Positions 56,706 through 64,000 of a stretch of DNA of 64,000 nt are shown here, one piece after another. The number at the start of each line of letters is the position of its first letter. The first letter of the stretch is position 1. The translations under genes and the position numbers were made by a program. The stretch covers positions 1,984,001 to 2,048,000 of the forward strand of contig NZ_JAUSYH010000001.1 of the NCBI RefSeq assembly GCF_030816715.1, in the 5' to 3' direction. The notes beneath the pieces were generated by a model. It made no database searches. It saw only the letters and a list, made by a program, of their open reading frames with translations, and had not been told where the DNA came from. The DNA comes from Streptomyces achromogenes. GTDB taxonomy: Bacteria; Actinomycetota; Actinomycetes; Streptomycetales; Streptomycetaceae.

Positions 56706-58214
56706 ATGACAGCTATCTCCAGGAGCGGCAACGGACGCAGGAGCGTCGCGACCCTCATATGCGGTGCGTTGGCCGCCGGGGGGCTCGCAGCCGCCGGCGC
56801 CGCCACGCTGGCACCGGGGGCCGCCTACGCGTCCAGCCACCGTGAGGCTCCTCTCATCTCGGGGACTCCGCAGTACGACAACACGGACGTGTACGCGTTC
56901 GTCAGTCCCGACCACGCGGACACCACGACGATCGTCGCCAACTGGATCCCGTTCGAGGAGCCGGCCGGCGGGCCGAACTTCTTCCCGTTCGCCGAGGACG
57001 CCCAGTACGACCTGCACATCGACAACAACGGTGACGCGAAGGAGGACCTGACCTTCCGTTACACGTTCAAGACGCACGTGAAGAACAAGAAGACGTTCCT
57101 CTACAACACGGGCGCCGTCGACAGTCTGTACGACCCCGACCTGAACGTCACGCAGACCTACGACCTCGAGCTGCTCAAGCTGAAGAAGGGGAAGGTCCAG
57201 CACAAGACGAAGATCGCGGACGATGTGCCGGTGGCGCCGTCGAACGTGGGCAAGGCGTCGATGCCGAACTACAAGAAGCTGCGCGACCAGGCGATCTACA
57301 AGCTTCCCAACGGCGCGAAGACCTTCGCCGGCCAGGCCGACGACCCGTTCTTCCTGGACCTGCGCGTCTTCGACCTGCTGTACGGCGGTGACCTCTCCGA
57401 GGTCGGCAACGACACGCTCAAGGGCTACAACGTCAACTCGATCGCGCTGCAGGTCCCGAGCGACATGATCACCGAGGGCAAGCACCAGCCGATCGTCGGC
57501 GTCTGGTCGACCACCCAGCGCGAGAACGCCGAGGGCTACTACACGCAGGTCTCCCGCCTGGGCAGCCCGCTGGTCAACGAGGTCGTCAACCCGATCAAGG
57601 ACAAGGACCGGTTCAACGCGTCCCAGCCGAAGGACGACGGCCAGTTCCTGAAGAACGTCACCAACCCCGAGCTGCCCAAGCTCATCGAGGCGATCTACAA
57701 GATCAAGGCGCCGGCCGAGCCGCGCAACGACCTCGTCGACGTGTTCCTGAAGGGCGTCAAGGGCCTCAACCAGCCGCCCTACGTGACGCCTTCGGAGGAA
57801 CTGCGCCTCAACACCTCCATCAAGCCGACCGCCAGCCCCAAGCGGCTCGGCGTCCTGGACGGCGACAACGCGGGCTTCCCGAACGGCCGTCGCCTCACCG
57901 ACGACGTCATCGACGCCTCCCTGCAGGTCGTCGAGGGTGAACTGGTCGGCTCCAAGAACGACCTGGGCGACGCCGTCGACAAGAACGACAAGAGCTTCGA
58001 GAAGGCGTTCCCGTACGTGGCCCTGCCGACCGAGGGCTCGCGCGGCGCGTCCGCCAAGAGCGGCGCCGACGTCCGCAGCCAGCTCGGCGACGCACTGACC
58101 GGCTCGGAGAGCAACACCGCGCTGATCGCCTCCTCCGCGGGCGCGGGTGCGGCGGGCATCCTCCTCATCGGCGGCGGCCTGATGTGGTGGCGCGGGCGGC
58201 GCAGGGCCTACTAG
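56706..58214 (+). CDS. Exported DUF4331 family protein with C-terminal membrane anchor
   Basis: 502 residues from the ATG at 56706 with GAGGA upstream. The signal peptide (about 1-42, cleavage after AAYA) is followed by the start of the DUF4331 domain, SSHREAPLISGTPQYDNTDVYAFVSPD, and acidic stretches (HIDNNGDAKEDLTF) that could bind metal. A hydrophobic helix near the C-terminus (about 475-495) and the basic WWRGRRRAY tail hold it at the outer face of the membrane. First gene of a likely operon with the TPR and metal-transporter genes; diverges from the ECF sigma gene. Function of DUF4331 is unknown. The Lys-rich, lower-GC codon mix differs from its neighbours. Confidence 0.88.
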   Translation: MTAISRSGNGRRSVATLICGALAAGGLAAAGAATLAPGAAYASSHREAPLISGTPQYDNTDVYAFVSPDHADTTTIVANWIPFEEPAGGPNFFPFAEDAQYDLHIDNNGDAKEDLTFRYTFKTHVKNKKTFLYNTGAVDSLYDPDLNVTQTYDLELLKLKKGKVQHKTKIADDVPVAPSNVGKASMPNYKKLRDQAIYKLPNGAKTFAGQADDPFFLDLRVFDLLYGGDLSEVGNDTLKGYNVNSIALQVPSDMITEGKHQPIVGVWSTTQRENAEGYYTQVSRLGSPLVNEVVNPIKDKDRFNASQPKDDGQFLKNVTNPELPKLIEAIYKIKAPAEPRNDLVDVFLKGVKGLNQPPYVTPSEELRLNTSIKPTASPKRLGVLDGDNAGFPNGRRLTDDVIDASLQVVEGELVGSKNDLGDAVDKNDKSFEKAFPYVALPTEGSRGASAKSGADVRSQLGDALTGSESNTALIASSAGAGAAGILLIGGGLMWWRGRRRAY

Positions 58215-58227
58215 GCCCTCCCTGAGC

Positions 58228-58258
58228 GGGCCGGGGAGAATCCTGCGCTCCCCGGCCC
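58228..58258 (+). terminator. Hairpin after the DUF4331 gene
   Basis: GGGCCGGGGAG and its complement form an 11-bp stem with a 9-nt loop, 14 bp after the stop codon. Confidence 0.7.
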
Positions 58259-58270
58259 TGCCCCACCGAC

Positions 58271-58315
58271 TGGCGCGGCCCGCGTAACTCATCCCCCACG
58301 GCGCGGGCCGCGCCA
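58271..58315 (+). terminator. Second hairpin before the TPR gene
   Basis: A perfect 14-bp stem (TGGCGCGGCCCGCG with its complement) and a 17-nt loop. With the hairpin at 58228 it makes a tandem structure that could end or attenuate transcription into the TPR and transporter genes. Confidence 0.65.
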
Positions 58316-58369
58316 CCCCCACACCCCCACGCCGGCAGACCGAACCACCCAGGCGACCTAGGAGAGGGC

Positions 58370-60139
58370 ATGTCCCCGCGGACGAACGACGGCGAGCGCG
58401 AGCAGCCCGGGCAACCGGATGCCGGCCGGCCGGCACCTCAAGCACGGCGACCGGAGCCCGCCACGGGCGGGCCGACGCCGGAGCCGGAGGCCCGGCGCGC
58501 CACGAGCGGGGACGACGCGCCGGAGACCGGGACCCGGATCACCGGCTCCGTCTCCGACGCCGAAGCCGTATCCGACGCCGAAGCCGAAACGCGCGACTCC
58601 GACGAGCCCACCGAGGCCCGCGCGTCCGGCGAGGCCGCTGAAGGCCGGGAGCCCCGCGACCCCGCCGTAGGCCGCGACTCCGACGATCGCACCGAAGCCC
58701 GCGAAGCCGCCGGAGGCCGCGAGCTCGCCCTCCCGGCGCAGCCGGAGCCGGCGCCGGTCGCCGGGGACGAGCGGGTCGCCGCCGTGCGGCGGGTGGGCGA
58801 GGCGGGCCGTCGCTGGCGGGCCGTGCACCTCGGGGCGTGCGCCGCCATGCTGGCCGTCGCGCTCACCGCCGGGGCGGTCGCGCTCGGGGCGGTGCACGAA
58901 CAGCGCGGGGTGCCCGTGGCGGCGGCCGCGGCGGTCTCCCCCGGGCTGCTCGCCGGCGGCGACCTCGACGCGAGCATCACCGCCCTTCAGACGCATCTGC
59001 GCGCCCAGCCGCGCGACTTCGGCGGCTGGGCCACCCTCGGGCTCGCCTACGTCGAGCAGGCCCGCACCAAGGGCGACCCCTCCCGCTATCCGCAGGCCGA
59101 GCAGGCCCTCGGGCGGTCCCTGGCCCTGCGCGCCGACAACGACCAGGCCCTGGCCGGCCGGGCCGCCCTCGCCGCCGCGCGCCACGACTTCGCCGGCGCC
59201 CTGTCCTTCGCCGACCGGACGCTGAAGCAGAACCCCTACAACGAACGCGCCCTGAGCTCCCGGATCGACGCCCTGGTCGAGCTCGGCCGCTACGACGACG
59301 CCGACGCCGCGGTCCGCACGGCCGACCAACGGCGGCCCGGAGTACCGGTGTTCACCCGTTACGCCTACGTCCACGAGCTGCGCGGCGACGTCACCACCGC
59401 CCGCCGTGTCCTGGACCGGGCGCTGGCCGCGTCCAGTTCGCCCGGCGACATCGCCTACGTCGCCGCCCAGCTCGGCCAACTCGCCTGGAACCAGGGCGAC
59501 TACGCCACCGCGCTCACCCACTACGCCCGCGCCCTCGCCGCCGACGAGAACTACCTCCCCGCGCTGGAGGGCCGCGCCCGCGCCCAGGCGGCGAGCGGAC
59601 GGCAGGCGGAGGCCGTCAAGGGACTGGAGCTCATCGTCGCCCGCTATCCGCTGCCCGGCCCGCTGGTCGAGCTCGGGGAACTGTACGAGGCCCGGGGCCG
59701 GGCCGGGGACGCGGCGAAGGCCGCCGACCAGTACGCCCTGGTCGACGCCTGGACCGCCATCGCCCGCGCCAACGGCGTCAACGCCGACCTCGACACCGCG
59801 CTCGCCGCCGCCGATCACGGCGACCGGGCCACGGCCCTGCGGGCGGCCCGCGACGACTGGTCCCGCCGGCACACCGTGCACACCGCGGACGCGCTCGCCT
59901 GGGCGCTGCACGTCAACGGCAAGGACGCCGAGGCCCTCCCCTACGCCCGTCAGGCCACGGCCACCGGCTACCGCAACGCGTCCTTCCTCTACCACCTCGG
60001 TGTGATCGAGAAGGCGACCGGCCATCCGCAGGACGCCCGTACCCACCTCTCCGCCGCCCTGAAGCTGAACCCCGGCTTCTCCGCTCTGGGCGCCCGCGAG
60101 GCCCGTACGGCGCTCAAGTCGCTGGAGGCGACCAAGTGA
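58370..60139 (+). CDS. Membrane-anchored tetratricopeptide-repeat protein
   Basis: 589 residues. The first ~140 residues are disordered and rich in Glu, Asp, Arg, Ala and Pro, with imperfect repeats such as VSDAEA. A single membrane helix (about 150-178, LGACAAMLAVALTAGAVALGAV) follows, then eight or so TPR units to the end (WATLGLAYVEQARTKGD, ALAGRAALAAARHDFAGAL, GQLAWNQGDYATALTHYARAL, LYHLGVIEKATGHPQDARTHL). The TPR part should be outside the cell. It overlaps the transporter gene by 4 bp (GTGA), so they are coupled. It is probably a scaffold for the DUF4331 protein and transporter; this is inference. Confidence 0.88.
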   Translation: MSPRTNDGEREQPGQPDAGRPAPQARRPEPATGGPTPEPEARRATSGDDAPETGTRITGSVSDAEAVSDAEAETRDSDEPTEARASGEAAEGREPRDPAVGRDSDDRTEAREAAGGRELALPAQPEPAPVAGDERVAAVRRVGEAGRRWRAVHLGACAAMLAVALTAGAVALGAVHEQRGVPVAAAAAVSPGLLAGGDLDASITALQTHLRAQPRDFGGWATLGLAYVEQARTKGDPSRYPQAEQALGRSLALRADNDQALAGRAALAAARHDFAGALSFADRTLKQNPYNERALSSRIDALVELGRYDDADAAVRTADQRRPGVPVFTRYAYVHELRGDVTTARRVLDRALAASSSPGDIAYVAAQLGQLAWNQGDYATALTHYARALAADENYLPALEGRARAQAASGRQAEAVKGLELIVARYPLPGPLVELGELYEARGRAGDAAKAADQYALVDAWTAIARANGVNADLDTALAAADHGDRATALRAARDDWSRRHTVHTADALAWALHVNGKDAEALPYARQATATGYRNASFLYHLGVIEKATGHPQDARTHLSAALKLNPGFSALGAREARTALKSLEATK

Positions 60140-61839
60140 TCTCACGTCGTCTGTTCGCCTCCTGCGCGGCCGTGTTCACGGCCGGGTGCGCGCTCGTGCT
60201 GGTTCCTTCCGCCGCCGCGAGCGCGCACCCCCTCGGCAACTTCACCGTCAACCGCTACGACGGTCTCGTCGCCGCCCCCGGGCAGTTGCGCGTCGACCAC
60301 GTCGAGGACCTCGCCGAGATCCCGGCGACCCAGGCCAAGCCCGACATCGAGCGGCTGGGGATGGACGCCTGGGCGCGGGAGCGCTGCGCCACCGCCGCGG
60401 CCGGCAGCAGACTCACCGTCGACGGCCGGGGCGTCCCGCTCACGGCGGGCGCGAGCAAGGCGGTCGTACGGCCCGGTCAGGCGGGCCTCGACACGCTGCG
60501 CGTCGAGTGCCGGCTGACGGCCCCGCTGCCCGACGGGAGCACCGTCGCCGTCGCCTTCCACAGCGAGGGCGCCTCCACCGGACCCGGCTGGCGTGAGATC
60601 ACCGCGCGCGGCGACCGGATGACGCTCGCCGACTCCGACGTTCCGGAGAAGTCGGTCTCACATGAACTGACCACCTATCCGAAGGAGTTGTTGTCCTCGC
60701 CGGCGGACACCGCGACCGCGGCCGTGACGGTGCGGCCCGGCGGCGCGGCTCTCGTCGAGGAGGGCCGGGACGCGCCGGCCGCGTCGGTGCTGCCCCGCGG
60801 CGCCGACCGCTGGACCCGGGCGCTGGACGACCTGGTCGCCCGGCAGGACCTCACCGTCGGCTTCGCCGCGCTGGCCCTGGTGATCGCCGTCGTCCTCGGC
60901 GCGATGCACGCCGTCGCGCCCGGCCACGGCAAGACCATCATGGCGGCGACGGCGGCCGCCCGGGGCGGCAAGGCACGGATGAAGGACGTCCTGCCGCTCG
61001 CCGCCTCCGTCACCGTCACGCACACCCTGGGCGTCGTCGCGCTCGGCCTGCTCGTCACCGCCGGTTCGGCCGCGGCGCCCTCGGTGATCGCCTGGCTGGG
61101 GCTGGCGAGCGGGACGCTGGTGCTCTTCGCCGGCGCGACCCTCGCCCGCCGCGCCTGGCGCGGCCGCGGCCCGGACGCCCCGCACGGCCACGACCACGAC
61201 CACCCGCACCCGCACGGCGACGGTCACGGTCACGACCACCCGCATCCCCACGAGCCCGCGAAGACCCCCGCGCGTCAACTCGCCCTCGTCGGGGCCACCA
61301 CCCCGCACACCCATGCCCATCACGACGCCGGCCACGGGAACGGTCACGACCACGGGAACGGTCACGACCACGGGCAGGAACACGAGCACGGCCACGACCA
61401 CGCCCTGCCGCACGGCCACGACCACGGCCGTCCGCACACTCACGGGGGCCACACGCACTCGCACGGTGGCCGCACCCACACCCACGCCGTCGCCCCCACC
61501 CTCCGCGGGACGCTCCTCCTCGGGTTCGCCGGAGGCATGGTGCCCAGTCCGTCCGCCGTGGTCGTGCTGGTCGGTGCCGCCGCGCTCGGCCACGCCTGGT
61601 TCGGGCTGCTGCTCGTCGTCGCGTACGGCGTCGGGCTCGCGCTGACCCTGACCGCCGCCGGGTTCGCCGTCGTCCGGCTGGGCGCCGGGGCGACCCGCCT
61701 GCTGGAGCGGCAGCCGCGCTGGACGAGCCACCCTGCCGTGACCCTCGTCCGCCGCAACATGCCCCTGTGGTCCGCGTTCCTCGTGGTGGCCCTGGGCGCC
61801 GGACTGGTGCTCAAGGGGGCCGCATCCGTACTCGGCTGA
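60136..61839 (+). CDS. RcnA/NiCoT-type nickel-cobalt transporter with N-terminal extracytoplasmic domain and His-rich loop
   Basis: 567 residues from the GTG at 60136. A signal peptide (to about 32, ASAHP) leads to an extracytoplasmic domain (about 33-235). Then six or so membrane helices: the first has VLGAMHAVAPGHGKTIMAATA, the H-x5-GHGK signature of RcnA/UreH-type metal transporters. Between helices 3 and 4 there is a very long loop (about residues 350-455) with several tens of His in GHDHDHPHPH and GHDHGNGHDH units, a strong metal-binding segment. The helix GFAGGMVPSPSAVVVLVGAAALG closes the second half. Likely exports or buffers Ni, Co or a related metal. Confidence 0.87.
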   Translation: MISRRLFASCAAVFTAGCALVLVPSAAASAHPLGNFTVNRYDGLVAAPGQLRVDHVEDLAEIPATQAKPDIERLGMDAWARERCATAAAGSRLTVDGRGVPLTAGASKAVVRPGQAGLDTLRVECRLTAPLPDGSTVAVAFHSEGASTGPGWREITARGDRMTLADSDVPEKSVSHELTTYPKELLSSPADTATAAVTVRPGGAALVEEGRDAPAASVLPRGADRWTRALDDLVARQDLTVGFAALALVIAVVLGAMHAVAPGHGKTIMAATAAARGGKARMKDVLPLAASVTVTHTLGVVALGLLVTAGSAAAPSVIAWLGLASGTLVLFAGATLARRAWRGRGPDAPHGHDHDHPHPHGDGHGHDHPHPHEPAKTPARQLALVGATTPHTHAHHDAGHGNGHDHGNGHDHGQEHEHGHDHALPHGHDHGRPHTHGGHTHSHGGRTHTHAVAPTLRGTLLLGFAGGMVPSPSAVVVLVGAAALGHAWFGLLLVVAYGVGLALTLTAAGFAVVRLGAGATRLLERQPRWTSHPAVTLVRRNMPLWSAFLVVALGAGLVLKGAASVLG

Positions 61840-61899
61840 GCTACGTTTGTGGGGTTGCGGAGGTTTTCGCCCGGATGGGAAGAGCGAAATGGGGGCGCG

Positions 61900-63168
61900 G
61901 TGACCGAAGAACCGGGCAGTGAACGTCTGATCGCGGGCCGGTACCGGCTGCTGACGCCGCTCGGCGAGGGCGGCATGGGCACGGTGTGGCGGGCCCGTGA
62001 CGAGGTGCTGCACCGCGAGGTCGCCGTCAAGGAGGTGCGGGCCCCGCACGGGCTGGCGGCCTCGGACGTCGAGCGGTTGTACGCCCGGCTGGAGCGCGAG
62101 GCCTGGGCCGCGGCCCGGGTCGCGAACCGGAACGTCGTGACGGTGTACGACGTGGCCACCCAGGACGGGCGGCCGTGGATCGTCATGGAGATCGTGCACG
62201 GCATCTCCCTCGCCGACCTGCTGGACGCGCAGGGACCGGTCGAGCCGGCCCGGGCCGCGCACATCGGGGCCGAGGTGCTGGCCGCGCTGCGGGCCGCGCA
62301 CGAGGCCGGTGTGCTGCACCGGGACGTGAAGCCGGCGAACGTGCTGATGTCGAACGACGGCCGGGTGGTGCTCACCGACTTCGGCATCGCCACCGTCGAG
62401 GGCACCTCCGCGCTGACGATGACCGGCGAGGTCATCGGCTCCCCCGAGTTCCTCGCGCCGGAGCGGGCGCTGGGGCGCACGCCGGGACCCGAGTCGGACC
62501 TGTGGTCGCTGGGCGTGCTGCTGTACGCGGCGGTCGAGGGCAACTCCCCCTTCCGGCACGACACTCCGCTGAGCACCCTGCGCGCGATCGTGGACGAGGA
62601 GCTGCCGCCACCGCGCCGGGCCGGGCCGCTCGCACCCGTGATCGAGGGCCTGCTGCGCAAGGATCCGGCCGAGCGGCTGCCCGCCGACCGGGCCGAGCAG
62701 GACCTGCGGCTCGTCGCCGCCGGGGGCGTCCCCTCCGGGGGAGGCTATTTCGGCACCGACTCAGCCCGTACGGCGCCGTACACGGCGTTCCCGCCGGCGC
62801 CCGCGCCCCGCGACGAACCGATGGGTCATGCGTCGACCGCCGCGACCCCGCCCCAGCCCTGGTCGACGACGCCGCCCGCCACCTCGTCGACGGCCGCCGG
62901 GGAGCCGGACCGGGGCCGGCGGGCCGGCACGGTCCTCGTCGTGGGCGTACTGGCACTGGCGTTGGCGGTCGCGGGGCTGACCTACGGGCTGCTGCACCAT
63001 GACGACGGCGACAAGAACGGGTCCGGCGGGGTCACCAACAGCGCCCCGGAGGCGGCGACTTCGCCGCAGACGCAGCCGGAGACCAGTGCGCGGACCGAGT
63101 CGCCGAGTCCGAGCCCAGCCCGAGCGCCAGCTCCGAGGCGCCGAAGCAGACCGTGTCGGTCACCGTGA
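61900..63168 (+). CDS. Receptor-type serine/threonine protein kinase (C-terminal extracellular domain frameshifted off)
   Basis: 422 residues in this frame, from the GTG at 61900. A complete Hanks-type kinase: GEGGMGTVW (P-loop, 22-30), Lys44 in VAVKEV, His140-Arg141-Asp142 in HRDVKPANVL, Asp160 in TDFGIA, and GSPEFLAPERALG. A Pro/Ala-rich juxtamembrane part is followed by one membrane helix (about 347-370). After TESPSPSP the frame runs into an Arg-rich nonsense end, while the proper extracellular domain continues in the next frame to 63533. A single missing G between 63116 and 63117 would restore (SP)n and join them. TACGTT at 61842-61847 may be its -10. An error in assembly is as likely as a real mutation. 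Confidence 0.88.
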   Translation: MTEEPGSERLIAGRYRLLTPLGEGGMGTVWRARDEVLHREVAVKEVRAPHGLAASDVERLYARLEREAWAAARVANRNVVTVYDVATQDGRPWIVMEIVHGISLADLLDAQGPVEPARAAHIGAEVLAALRAAHEAGVLHRDVKPANVLMSNDGRVVLTDFGIATVEGTSALTMTGEVIGSPEFLAPERALGRTPGPESDLWSLGVLLYAAVEGNSPFRHDTPLSTLRAIVDEELPPPRRAGPLAPVIEGLLRKDPAERLPADRAEQDLRLVAAGGVPSGGGYFGTDSARTAPYTAFPPAPAPRDEPMGHASTAATPPQPWSTTPPATSSTAAGEPDRGRRAGTVLVVGVLALALAVAGLTYGLLHHDDGDKNGSGGVTNSAPEAATSPQTQPETSARTESPSPSPARAPAPRRRSRPCRSP

Positions 63169-63533
63169 CCGGCGCGCACACGGAGTACTCCGGCGCGTGC
63201 CCGCCGAAGGACGCCGACGCACCCGCCTTCACCGCGACGATCACGGTGGGGCAGCTGCCCGAGACGGTGTCGTACCGCTGGGTGTCGAAGGACGGCGAAC
63301 TGTCCGGGCAGACCTGGAAGACGCTCGAGTTCCCGTCGGACGGCGGGAAGTCCAAGCAGGACAAGGTGATCCTGTCGACGTACGCGGAGAGCGGGACGTA
63401 CGAGAACGCGATCGCCGTCGAGGTGCGTGATCCGGTGAAGACGACGTCCGGCTCGGTGCCGTTCTCGGTCACCTGCGAGACGGCGGAGTCCCCGTCGGGC
63501 GAGGCCTCCCCCTCGCCCTCGCCTTCGGAGTGA
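63117..63533 (+). pseudogene. Detached extracellular domain of the Ser/Thr kinase (after frameshift)
   Basis: In this frame the sequence reads SPSASSEAPKQTVSVTVTGAHTEYSG and continues as a small domain with two cysteines (SGACPPKD and FSVTCETAE) likely to form a disulfide, ending in a Ser/Pro tail. It looks like a sensor domain, with a beta-sandwich pattern (VSYRWVSKDGELSGQTWKTLEF). It has no RBS of its own. It belongs to the kinase gene that ends early at 63168 in the other frame. Confidence 0.7.
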
Positions 63534-63534
63534 A

Positions 63535-63570
63535 CCGGGCCTGACCGGCGGTGCGTGGCGTCAGGCCCGG
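63535..63570. terminator. Bidirectional terminator between kinase and lipase genes
   Basis: CCGGGCCTGAC (63535-63545) pairs perfectly with GTCAGGCCCGG (63560-63570), loop 14 nt, between convergent genes. Confidence 0.8.
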
Positions 63571-63576
63571 CGCGGA

Positions 63577-64000
63577 TCAGGCCACGCTGTTCAGAACCGG
63601 CAGATAGCCGCCCGCCTGACCGGACGCGGTCGGGTGGTAGGACTCGCCGATGTTGAGCAGGTTGAGGCTGTGCAGCCAGGAGCTGCCGGAGCAGATCTCG
63701 TGGCCGCCGAACGAGCCGCGGACGTCGCCGAAGACGAAGCCGTGCGCGGCGGCGCGCCGCGCGGTGGCGGCGTCCAGGTAGTCGGCGGCGCCGTTGATGG
63801 CGGAGCGCTTCGCCTCGGACAGTCCCAGGCAGACCGTGCCGAGCCGGTAGAAGCGCGGGTAGCCGATGACGACGACGCGCGCGTTCGGGGCCCTGTCGCG
63901 GATCGACGCGTAGACGGTGTCGAGTTTGCCGGGGAGCGTGGAGTCGACGTACGCCCTGGCGGTGTTGATGCGGGACAGGCAGGTGCTGTCGGAGCTGGTG
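63577..64000 (-). CDS. SGNH/GDSL-family secreted lipase, C-terminal part (5' end beyond window)
   Basis: The minus strand is open from the window edge to the TGA at 63577-63579, giving 141 codons. It reads ...ARVVVIGYPRFYRLGTVCLG ... GDVRGSFGGHEICSGSSWLHSL ... GESYHPTASGQAGGYLPVLNSVA. The block V with catalytic His (SYHPTASGQ), the paired cysteines (VCLG and EICSG) and the domain end match the Streptomyces extracellular SGNH lipases such as S. coelicolor SCO1725 and S. rimosus lipase. The nucleophile Ser and signal peptide lie outside the window. It has no start codon here because of the truncation. Confidence 0.88.
   Translation of the reverse strand, partial: TSSDSTCLSRINTARAYVDSTLPGKLDTVYASIRDRAPNARVVVIGYPRFYRLGTVCLGLSEAKRSAINGAADYLDAATARRAAAHGFVFGDVRGSFGGHEICSGSSWLHSLNLLNIGESYHPTASGQAGGYLPVLNSVA

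Noticed and set aside
61192..61490. CRISPR-like or satellite array in the His-rich tract
   Set aside because: The repeats are degenerate GGYCACGAC codon runs for Gly-His-Asp in an ORF, not regular repeats with spacers.
1..64000. Insertion sequences, prophage genes, CRISPR arrays, rRNA
   Set aside because: I looked for transposase, integrase, phage structural, cas and rRNA signals and saw none.

Overview
The window is high-GC DNA from a Streptomyces chromosome. This rests on codon use, chaplin genes, SoxR, a GntR/gluconate locus and a homogentisate dioxygenase neighbourhood. Gene order matches, from memory, the Streptomyces coelicolor core block running from about SCO1672 to SCO1725 (chpC SCO1674, chpH SCO1675, soxR SCO1697, hmgA SCO1715, SGNH lipase SCO1725). 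I could not check this by alignment. I see no insertion sequence, prophage, rRNA or CRISPR array.

Layout. 1-4.8 kb: a helicase end, two small conserved proteins, the chaplins chpC and chpH, an M20 peptidase and tRNA-Leu(GAG). 5.1-10.4 kb: a Pls/PosA-type single-module peptide synthetase overlapping an M1 metallopeptidase, apparently extra relative to S. coelicolor and sitting next to the tRNA. 10.6-14.5 kb: YchJ protein, then the gluconate locus gntR/gntK/gntP, ending in a chimeric remnant that joins idnO and idnD ends. 14.5-19.7 kb: molybdopterin protein with cytochrome b partner, DMT-type membrane protein, Nudix hydrolase behind a 14-bp repeat tract, two DUF202 proteins and an NADPH:quinone reductase-like enzyme. 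20-25.4 kb: an acyl-CoA catabolic cluster (APH-like kinase, acyl-CoA dehydrogenase, TetR, acyl-CoA ligase, SDR). 25.7-32.2 kb: alpha/beta hydrolase, secreted penicillin acylase family enzyme, zinc-ribbon protein, ATP-dependent RNA ligase. 32.4-41.3 kb: soxR, MaoC hydratase, TetR, YiaA, acyl-CoA dehydrogenase, TetR, ArsR, EamA exporter, alcohol and aldehyde dehydrogenases. 41.7-49.8 kb: sortase with a surface protein, MFS transporter, citrate-type transporter, molybdopterin oxidoreductase, TetR, lipoprotein. 50-55 kb: hmgA, a UTRA GntR, a type ISP C-terminal-domain protein, a CaiB/BaiF CoA-transferase and a small basic protein. 55-61.8 kb: anti-sigma and ECF sigma pair diverging from a DUF4331 / TPR / His-rich metal-transporter operon. 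61.9-64 kb: a receptor Ser/Thr kinase split by an apparent one-base frameshift, and the 3' part of an SGNH lipase.

Regulatory logic readable from sequence. Three TetR loci each carry a pair of matching palindromes in front of the genes they probably control: sites at 19958 and 25486; 32960 and 34251; 35887 and 41303. A gluconate GntR has two GT-N3-AC boxes. Palindromes overlap or precede the promoters of hmgA and the 46-kb molybdopterin enzyme. About ten genes show a -10 hexamer exactly 7 nt before the start codon, which indicates leaderless mRNAs and also fixes several start sites, including that of soxR.

The best candidates for something undescribed are the ECF-controlled DUF4331/TPR/His-rich transporter module and the Pls-like synthetase/M1 peptidase pair.
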